NCBI GenBank assembly: GCA_946414805.1
Contig: CAMKPZ010000015.1
Location: 1-36,047, forward strand
Reading direction: 5' to 3'
Length of the DNA stretch: 36,047 nt
From: an uncultured Bacteroidales bacterium
GTDB taxonomy: Bacteria; Bacteroidota; Bacteroidia; Bacteroidales; Paludibacteraceae
Within the stretch, counting starts at the first letter, position 1; each line of letters starts with the position of its first letter. The notes beneath the pieces were generated by a model that was not told where the DNA came from, did not search any database, and was given only the letters and a program-made list of their open reading frames with translations. Position numbers and translations under genes: made by a program. Of this stretch, positions 31,155 to 36,047 are shown piece after piece.

Positions 31155-32486
31155 TTACCACTCGATGGAGTTCAGCCGGCCTTTGTACACATCGCTGTAG
31201 GTACGTTGGGCGTCCTGACCTCCGAAAAGATAAATATAGTTATCGCGCACGATAGCTGTCTGTTTCTGCCGTGCGGTATAGACCTCCGGCAATTGGTTTT
31301 TCTCTGCGTCCGCCATATCCCAGTTCAGACCCTCGTCCTTCGAGATCATGATCTCGCGGCCGAAATAACTCATCTTCTCGTCCACGCCGCCGAAGAGCAG
31401 CAGCTGGTGGTTGTACCAGATCACGGAGATGCCTGTCAGGCTGGTGAACTGCGGCCGGTCAATGGAGAACTCCTCCATCCGGTATTGGCCTTCGGGCTTC
31501 GGATGAACCGTATATTCGAGGTTCCACCGGCTGTTGAGCGCCCTGCCGTCCTCGGCAAACCCGCCGATGATCATTGCCCGTTCCCGTTCGCTTGCGCTCT
31601 GGAAGCACACGGCGCCGAAATCGCTTACCGGAAAATCCTCCGTGGGCGTCAATCCCGTCGGCAGCAGAGCGCCGTTCTCGTAGATCGCCAACTCGTATCC
31701 TTCGTCGTCCGTGAGTACCCATACTTTCTTGTTCCAATAGAGTACCATCGTCACAACGGTGTAGCCTACGTTGTCGGCGGTCCAGTGGATCGCATCGGAG
31801 GAGGTGTATATTGAGGTGCCGGAGGCGTAGTAGAGCGTATTGCCGTCGCTGATGATCTGGCGCACACGTGTGCCGGCGGGCAGACCTTCCGGTTCGCCCA
31901 GATCGCTCCATCCGGCGCCGTCGTCAGAGGCGAAAGCGCGGAGCTCGAAACCGTTGGAGACAACCATGACGAACCGGTCTCCTATCTCCACCACGCGCTG
32001 TTCGCTGTCGTCCGCAGGATAAACGCCTTCGGTCAACTGTACCCATGTGTACAGGTCCGGGTCCACTTGATGAACCGTAGGACGGATCTCATAGACCTTC
32101 GTTGTCGTGCGGTCGGAGGAGAGGATCGTCAGGTAGATCGGTTGTTTGCTGAAATTGAGGGTGTCGTACCCCGTCAGGGCGCACACGGTGTCCGGAGTGG
32201 TGATCACGGCTCTCGCCGGAGTGGCGGCGAAGACGAACCGCGGCACTACGGAGTCCAGACGGGTGCCGTACAGGATAGAGTCTTTGTTCCACACCAAGCC
32301 GGTGTCGATCCGCTCTTCGATAGTGAAGGTGGCTGCCGCCAGTCCGGGCATCGAGTCGTTCTTCGCAAAAGAGAACGCGGACAACTTCGCTATAGCCGAA
32401 GTAGTGGAGGTGGTGGTGCTCGAACCCTCGCATCCTGACCAAATAAATGGTATGATTGCGATTATTATGTAAAAATATTTGCGCAT
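31155..32486 (-). CDS. DUF6242-type beta-propeller lipoprotein
   Basis: A 443-residue protein with a lipobox ('IIAIIPFIWSGC') and a Ser/Thr-rich linker. The N-terminal part (about 35-135) is a beta-sandwich ('AKLSAFSFAKNDSMPGL', 'ILSSDRTTTKVYEI'). The rest has repeated kelch-like blades ('VVEIGDRFVMVVSNG', 'WYNHQLLLFGG', 'VRDNYIYLFGGQD'), matching DUF6242 proteins of Bacteroidales. Probably a surface or periplasmic binding protein; role unknown. Its 5' end overlaps the -33 element of the divergent promoter at 32479-32509. Confidence 0.82.
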   Translation of the reverse strand: MRKYFYIIIAIIPFIWSGCEGSSTTTSTTSAIAKLSAFSFAKNDSMPGLAAATFTIEERIDTGLVWNKDSILYGTRLDSVVPRFVFAATPARAVITTPDTVCALTGYDTLNFSKQPIYLTILSSDRTTTKVYEIRPTVHQVDPDLYTWVQLTEGVYPADDSEQRVVEIGDRFVMVVSNGFELRAFASDDGAGWSDLGEPEGLPAGTRVRQIISDGNTLYYASGTSIYTSSDAIHWTADNVGYTVVTMVLYWNKKVWVLTDDEGYELAIYENGALLPTGLTPTEDFPVSDFGAVCFQSASERERAMIIGGFAEDGRALNSRWNLEYTVHPKPEGQYRMEEFSIDRPQFTSLTGISVIWYNHQLLLFGGVDEKMSYFGREIMISKDEGLNWDMADAEKNQLPEVYTARQKQTAIVRDNYIYLFGGQDAQRTYSDVYKGRLNSIEW

Positions 32487-32509
32487 CTCGTTTATTTTTT
32501 GTACCTTTG
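32479..32509 (+). promoter_or_regulatory. Bacteroidota promoter with start-site dyad (forward)
   Basis: TTG at 32479-32481, 20-nt spacer, TACCTTTG at 32502-32509. The dyad CCTTTGC-AGCC-GCAAAGG overlaps the -7 element and start region, as at 9061-9091, and places CCTTTG on both strands. The -33 end lies inside the first codons of the divergent DUF6242 gene, so the two transcription units compete for this DNA. Confidence 0.85.
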
Positions 32510-32522
32510 CAGCCGCAAAGGC

Positions 32523-32560
32523 AAATGACTAAATGGTAAATGACTAAATTATAAATGTCT
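32523..32560 (+). repeat. 7-8-bp periodic repeat in a leader
   Basis: AAATGACT, AAATGGT, AAATGACT, AAATTAT, AAATGTCT follow one another in the leader of the cyclo-ligase gene. Confidence 0.8.
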
Positions 32561-32562
32561 TT

Positions 32563-33165
32563 ATGTTATTCGAATCTCAAATACATGATATCAAAATGTG
32601 GCTGCCGTGGTATCGTATTCGCCGTGAGCAGTCGGCTCTGCGTGCTATTGTGGATCAGCGTCGCCGTATGCTGACGGCTGAGGAGGTGGCTGCGGACTCG
32701 GAGCGTATTATTGCCCAGATAGAGCAGATGTCTGTCTTCCGCGAGGCGCGTACCGTGCTCCTGTATTACCCTATTCATAACGAGGTGGACCTCCGTCCCT
32801 TGCTCGTTAAGTATGCAGGGCAGAAAACGTTTCTTCTTCCGGTCACTCACCGCTACTCGATGGAGGTGCGTCCTTACGACGGCGAGGAGATGATGCGGAA
32901 GGGCCGGTTGGGCGTTCCGGAGCCTCAGACCGAGACCTATAAGGGTTCTATTGATCTCATTCTTGTGCCCGGCGTCGTCTTTGACAATCATCGCCATCGG
33001 ATCGGGCGCGGAGGCGGGTATTACGACAAGTTCCTGGCGAAGCATCCCGCGTCGAAGAAGATAGGTGTCTGTTATGCTTTCCAACTCAAGAAGCATGACA
33101 TCCCTCATTCTTTCCGCGATCATAAGATGGATCGCGTTGTCACCCCTCTTCAGACCATTGGATAG
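32563..33165 (+). CDS. 5-formyltetrahydrofolate cyclo-ligase
   Basis: A 200-residue enzyme (5-FCL/MTHFS family) converting 5-formyl-THF plus ATP to 5,10-methenyl-THF. Basic N-terminal helix 'RREQSALRAIVDQRRRML', 'VLLYYPIHNEVDLRPLL', and the signature 'DNHRHRIGRGGGYYDKFLAK' near the C-terminus. An ATG at 32596 would remove 11 residues and match the family's usual start better; both are possible. It ends convergently with the hypothetical gene on the other strand, sharing 26 bp. Confidence 0.92.
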   Translation: MLFESQIHDIKMWLPWYRIRREQSALRAIVDQRRRMLTAEEVAADSERIIAQIEQMSVFREARTVLLYYPIHNEVDLRPLLVKYAGQKTFLLPVTHRYSMEVRPYDGEEMMRKGRLGVPEPQTETYKGSIDLILVPGVVFDNHRHRIGRGGGYYDKFLAKHPASKKIGVCYAFQLKKHDIPHSFRDHKMDRVVTPLQTIG

Positions 33166-33907
33166 TCGGCTGACTGTCCCGGATCATCTGTATCTCTCGG
33201 TCGCGCTCGGCCGAGAGTTTTCTTTCTCCTTTCCGGTAGTAATAGATCACGCCGTACAGCTGGCATTTCATCATCTTGGCGTACGGCAGCAGATCTTTGT
33301 AGTAGTCCTCCACAAGATTCCATATATTGAGGATGATCTCGTCCGCCTGTGTGCGCAGGGGTTCGAGGTCTCCGTGTACACGTTCGCTGTTCTGCACATG
33401 GAAGGTGTGTTGTTTCTGGTGGTCGCAGAAAATATCGTAATGCACCTTCACCTTGTTGATCGCCGGGTTGTAGATCGGGAAACCGCCGTTGGCCATTCGT
33501 TTCTGCTCGCCTTCGATGATCTTCTTGCCCCATTCGAGCAGGTTCTCCTCGGTCGTCAGATCCGGCACGATATGCTGGTGGGGATCCAGACCGTAGAGCA
33601 GTTTCTGCTCTTTCTTGATCTCTCCGCGGATGACGGAGAGGTTCAGCACTTGGATGAAGTGCGATATATACATACGTGCGTTCTGCACGATGTGCCGGTA
33701 TTGTTTATTGGCGTTTACGGTCGAGGTATATGTGTCTTTCGACTGCATTACCACGTTCTCGAAACCAACGAGAAAACGCTGTGCTTCGCTCAGCACCTTG
33801 TATGGGATCACCTGCTCGGTGTAGTCCGCAGACTGCGCACGCTGGACAGCGTTCTGCAAGGCGTGTAGCCGCGCCAGATCCGTGTTGGGTAATCGACGAT
33901 AAGGCAT
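33140..33907 (-). CDS. Conserved Bacteroidota hypothetical protein
   Basis: A 255-residue mostly helical cytosolic protein without signal or membrane segments. Visible features: 'LPNTDLARLHALQNAVQRAQ' in the first 25 residues, 'VVMQSKDTYTSTVNANKQYR', 'YISHFIQVLNLSVIRGEIK', 'ANGGFPIYNPAINKVKVHYD', then a helical 'LYGVIYYYRKGERKLSAERD'. No catalytic motif is recognised. It is the third gene after ddl and the polyprenyl synthase (28-bp gap) and overlaps the cyclo-ligase 3' end by 26 bp. Confidence 0.75.
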   Translation of the reverse strand: MPYRRLPNTDLARLHALQNAVQRAQSADYTEQVIPYKVLSEAQRFLVGFENVVMQSKDTYTSTVNANKQYRHIVQNARMYISHFIQVLNLSVIRGEIKKEQKLLYGLDPHQHIVPDLTTEENLLEWGKKIIEGEQKRMANGGFPIYNPAINKVKVHYDIFCDHQKQHTFHVQNSERVHGDLEPLRTQADEIILNIWNLVEDYYKDLLPYAKMMKCQLYGVIYYYRKGERKLSAERDREIQMIRDSQPTIQWSEEG

Positions 33908-33911
33908 TGTT

Positions 33912-33945
33912 ATTTACAATTTGTTCATTTACAATTTACGATTTC
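33912..33945. repeat. Heptamer-like repeat between polyprenyl synthase and hypothetical gene
   Basis: ATTTACA, ATTTGTTC, ATTTACA, ATTTACG, ATTTCC in 7-8-bp steps. It spans the gap and the end of the synthase gene, whose last residues (RLVTRKS) precede it. Confidence 0.75.
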
Positions 33946-34904
33946 CTCGTGACGAGTCTCTCTGCCAGTTCGCGCAACTGCTCGGTTGCGCTGTTTTGCG
34001 GCAGGTGCTCCAGTTCCGCGAGTGCTTGTGCCGTGTGGTCCTCCATGATCGCTTCGCAGGAATGGCGTACGCCCAGACGGTTGTATATCTCCGTCACAGC
34101 CGCCACTTTCTCTTCGTCCCGGTCGGTAGCCATCAGCCATTGCAGCAGTTCGGCTTTGCTCTCCGCGTCGGCGGTCTCCAGCGCCGTGATCAGCAGGATC
34201 GTCTTCTTGTTGCAGCGGATGTCTCCGCCGATCGCTTTGCCGAAGGTGCGGGACTCGCCATAGACATCGAGGATGTCGTCCTGGATCTGGAAAGCGATCC
34301 CTAAATGCAGACCGTAGCCGTAGAGCGCTTTCTGCTGCGCCTCATTGGCTCCGGCGATATAACCGCCTATGCGCATCGCGTTGGCAAGCAGTACGGAGGT
34401 CTTGAGTTCGATCATCTTCAGGTAATCATCTACTCCCACCTGACTCATGTGCTCGAAATCCACATCGTACTGCTGTCCCTCGCATATACCGGTGGCCATC
34501 TCGTTGAACCAGTTCAGCACCTGCGGCAACTTGCCGGCTGGTACTTTGGCTAACTGTTTATAGGCCTCGATAAGCATCTGGTCGCCGGAGAGGATAGCGG
34601 TGTTGTCGTTCCATTTGACATGCACGGTGGGTCTTCCGCGGCGCACCTCCGCACGATCCATCACATCGTCGTGCATGAGCGTGAAGTTATGAAACACCTC
34701 TAATGCCAACGCGGCAGGCAGCACATCGTCGATGGCGTCGCCGTTGATCAGTCCGCCGTTGATGATCGCTTCGGCGGCTGTGATCGCCAGAGTGGGGCGT
34801 AACCGCTTGCCGCCCGAGGCAAGCGTGTATTCGATCGGCTCGTACAGACCTCGCGGCTCTTTCCGCCAATCCAGTTGCTCTATGGCTTTGTTAATATCTG
34901 TCAT
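33936..34904 (-). CDS. Short-chain polyprenyl (farnesyl/geranylgeranyl) diphosphate synthase
   Basis: A 322-residue trans-prenyltransferase that condenses IPP with allylic diphosphates. Substrate motifs: 'GGKRLRPTL' (IPP site), first Asp-rich motif 'LMHDDVMDRAEVRRG' (D79, D80, D83), 'KTSVLLANA', and second motif 'FQIQDDILDVYG' (D209, D210, D213). The fifth residue before the first motif is Phe74, which in this family tends to limit chain length, so a C15/C20 product is likelier than a long quinone side chain; this is inference. It follows ddl by 37 bp. Confidence 0.88.
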   Translation of the reverse strand: MTDINKAIEQLDWRKEPRGLYEPIEYTLASGGKRLRPTLAITAAEAIINGGLINGDAIDDVLPAALALEVFHNFTLMHDDVMDRAEVRRGRPTVHVKWNDNTAILSGDQMLIEAYKQLAKVPAGKLPQVLNWFNEMATGICEGQQYDVDFEHMSQVGVDDYLKMIELKTSVLLANAMRIGGYIAGANEAQQKALYGYGLHLGIAFQIQDDILDVYGESRTFGKAIGGDIRCNKKTILLITALETADAESKAELLQWLMATDRDEEKVAAVTEIYNRLGVRHSCEAIMEDHTAQALAELEHLPQNSATEQLRELAERLVTRKS

Positions 34905-34941
34905 TTGATTTCTGTGCTCTGTGTTCTGTCAGCGCAGCGGT

Positions 34942-35961
34942 CTAATTAAACTTATTCTCAATAATATCTGTCAGTACCTCTTTGATGTCGAGTCCGGCGG
35001 CGCGTACCTGTTGCGGGATGAAACTGGTGGCGGTCATGCCGGGTGTGGTGTTCACTTCAAGCAGGTTGATCTGTATCTTGTCCGGATCAGCCACCGGATC
35101 CACATAGTCTTCGGTGTTCCGCATGCCGGTGATGATCCAATCGACACGGATGATACCATTCGCACCGATGATGTCGTAGATGCGTAGCGTCTCCGCTTGG
35201 ATCTGATCGCGGATGGCATCCGGGATACGTGCCGGCGTGATCTCCGACACCTGACCGTTGTACTTGGCGTCATAGTCGAAGAACTCGTTCTTGGTCACCA
35301 CCTCCGTGATCGGGAAAGCGACGGCTTTGTCTTTCGTCTTATATACGCCGCAGGTCACCTCCGTTCCCTTCATATACGCCTCGCAGATCACCTCGTCGCC
35401 CTCTTGGAACGCCCGTTCGATAGCAGGAATAACCCCTTCCTCCGTCTTCACTTTCGTGCAGCCGAAGGAAGAACCGCCTACGTTCGATTTGATGAAACAA
35501 GGCAAACCCACTTTGTTTATGATCTCTGACGGCTGATAGCTGACGGCTGACGGCTGGCGACGCAGCAGCACGCTCGGCGCAATATGGAATCCGAAGCCCG
35601 CGAGGTAGTGGTTGCAGGTATATTTGTTGAAAGTCAGTGCTGCGGCTAACACGTTGCAGCAGCTGTAGGGGATCTTCAGCATATCCAGATAACCCTGCAG
35701 CAGACCGTTCTCGCCCGGCGTGCCGTGGATCGTGATATATGCGAAATCGAAGGTGTGCTTCACGCCCCCGCGCGTAAAAGAAAAATCGTTCTTGTCGATC
35801 GGACAACCGTCTTCCGTCTGCCATTTCGAGCCTTCGAGATCAACGATCGTAATGTCATAGCGATCCTTGTCCATGAAGGAATACAAACCCGCAGCCGAAC
35901 GCAGCGACACATCATGTTCGCTGCTGTCTCCGCCCGCAATGATAGCTATCTGTCTTTTCAT
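34942..35961 (-). CDS. ddl: D-alanine--D-alanine ligase
   Basis: A 339-residue ATP-grasp enzyme making the D-Ala-D-Ala dipeptide for peptidoglycan. Motifs: 'IAIIAGGDSSEHDVSLRSA', 'ITIHGTPGENGLLQGYLDML' (loop), 'CFIKSNVGGSSFGCTKV', 'FDYDAKYNGQVSEITPARIP', and 'LLEVNTTPGMTATSFIPQQV'. The ATG at 35961 is used; a TTG 18 bp upstream lies almost on the transcription start. A short stretch 'RRQPSAVSYQPSE' (about residues 134-146) is encoded by heptamer repeats and looks like an insertion in a loop. Confidence 0.95.
   Translation of the reverse strand: MKRQIAIIAGGDSSEHDVSLRSAAGLYSFMDKDRYDITIVDLEGSKWQTEDGCPIDKNDFSFTRGGVKHTFDFAYITIHGTPGENGLLQGYLDMLKIPYSCCNVLAAALTFNKYTCNHYLAGFGFHIAPSVLLRRQPSAVSYQPSEIINKVGLPCFIKSNVGGSSFGCTKVKTEEGVIPAIERAFQEGDEVICEAYMKGTEVTCGVYKTKDKAVAFPITEVVTKNEFFDYDAKYNGQVSEITPARIPDAIRDQIQAETLRIYDIIGANGIIRVDWIITGMRNTEDYVDPVADPDKIQINLLEVNTTPGMTATSFIPQQVRAAGLDIKEVLTDIIENKFN
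35528..35555. repeat. Heptamer repeat inside ddl
   Basis: GACGGCT, GATAGCT, GACGGCT, GACGGCT on the plus strand in 7-bp steps. On the minus strand it encodes 'QPSAVSYQPS'. Confidence 0.88.
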
Positions 35962-35988
35962 TTTTACTTTTTTTACCAAAATCGGCTA

Positions 35989-36019
35989 CAAAGGTACAAC
36001 AAATTTTGCACATATGCAA
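35989..36019 (-). promoter_or_regulatory. Bacteroidota promoter of the ddl operon
   Basis: On the minus strand TTG (36019-36017), 20-nt spacer, TACCTTTG (35996-35989), in the shared context TTGCATATGTGCAAAA. The leader to the ddl ATG at 35961 is about 20 nt. Confidence 0.88.
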
Positions 36020-36047
36020 GCGTTCGGGCATTTTTTTTGACGAAAAG

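Overview
The window looks like a chromosomal segment of a Bacteroidales (Bacteroidota) bacterium. The evidence is the Bacteroidota promoter form (TTG, a 20-nt spacer, then TACCTTTG), present at six places, together with Bacteroidota-typical genes (DUF5686, DUF4290, DUF3127, DUF6242) and a giant secreted protein ending in a type IX secretion (T9SS)-like tail. Species cannot be told from this sequence. No tRNA, rRNA, CRISPR array, integrase of a mobile element or transposase was seen.

Positions 1-9060 form an accessory island, visibly more AT-rich than the rest from about 1.7 to 7.4 kb. It opens with a pyrimidine-rich, repeat-filled non-coding stretch carrying four copies of a small hairpin. 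A DUF1016 (YhcG-type) nuclease gene follows, with a nested palindrome in its leader. Next comes a tightly packed four-gene operon: Dam-type adenine methyltransferase, a PD-(D/E)XK-DGQHR fusion protein, a DEAD/DEAH helicase, and a winged-helix protein with a possible degenerate nuclease domain. This is the best candidate for a little-described restriction or defence system. After it lies a set of gene remnants (a RhuM-like start, an unassigned C-terminus, a truncated vsr). A Bro-N/Fic protein gene follows, flanked by two nearly identical 80-bp repeats.

Positions 9061-9835 are intergenic but busy. They hold a strong promoter and terminator bounding a candidate structured RNA of about 285 nt, a long hairpin, a 13-bp inverted repeat 144 bp apart that could bound an invertible or transposed segment, and tandem 11-mers. 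They precede a single 8.6-kb gene for a 2873-residue secreted protein with Listeria-Bacteroides (InlB-type) repeats, followed by a 43-residue peptide gene.

From 18.7 kb to the end is a dense core region of four transcription blocks. (a) Forward: endonuclease/exonuclease/phosphatase protein, DUF4290, prs, M28 peptidase. (b) Reverse: rpmH, rbfA, an FtsX/LolE-like permease, a lipoprotein, xerD, DUF5686. (c) Reverse: DUF6242, pgk, DUF3127, metallophosphatase, recO. (d) A forward 5-formyl-THF cyclo-ligase, and a reverse ddl, polyprenyl synthase, hypothetical block. Many starts and stops overlap by 1-17 bp. A recurring oddity is degenerate 7-bp tandem repeats, each locus with its own sequence, at gene boundaries and inside a few coding regions.
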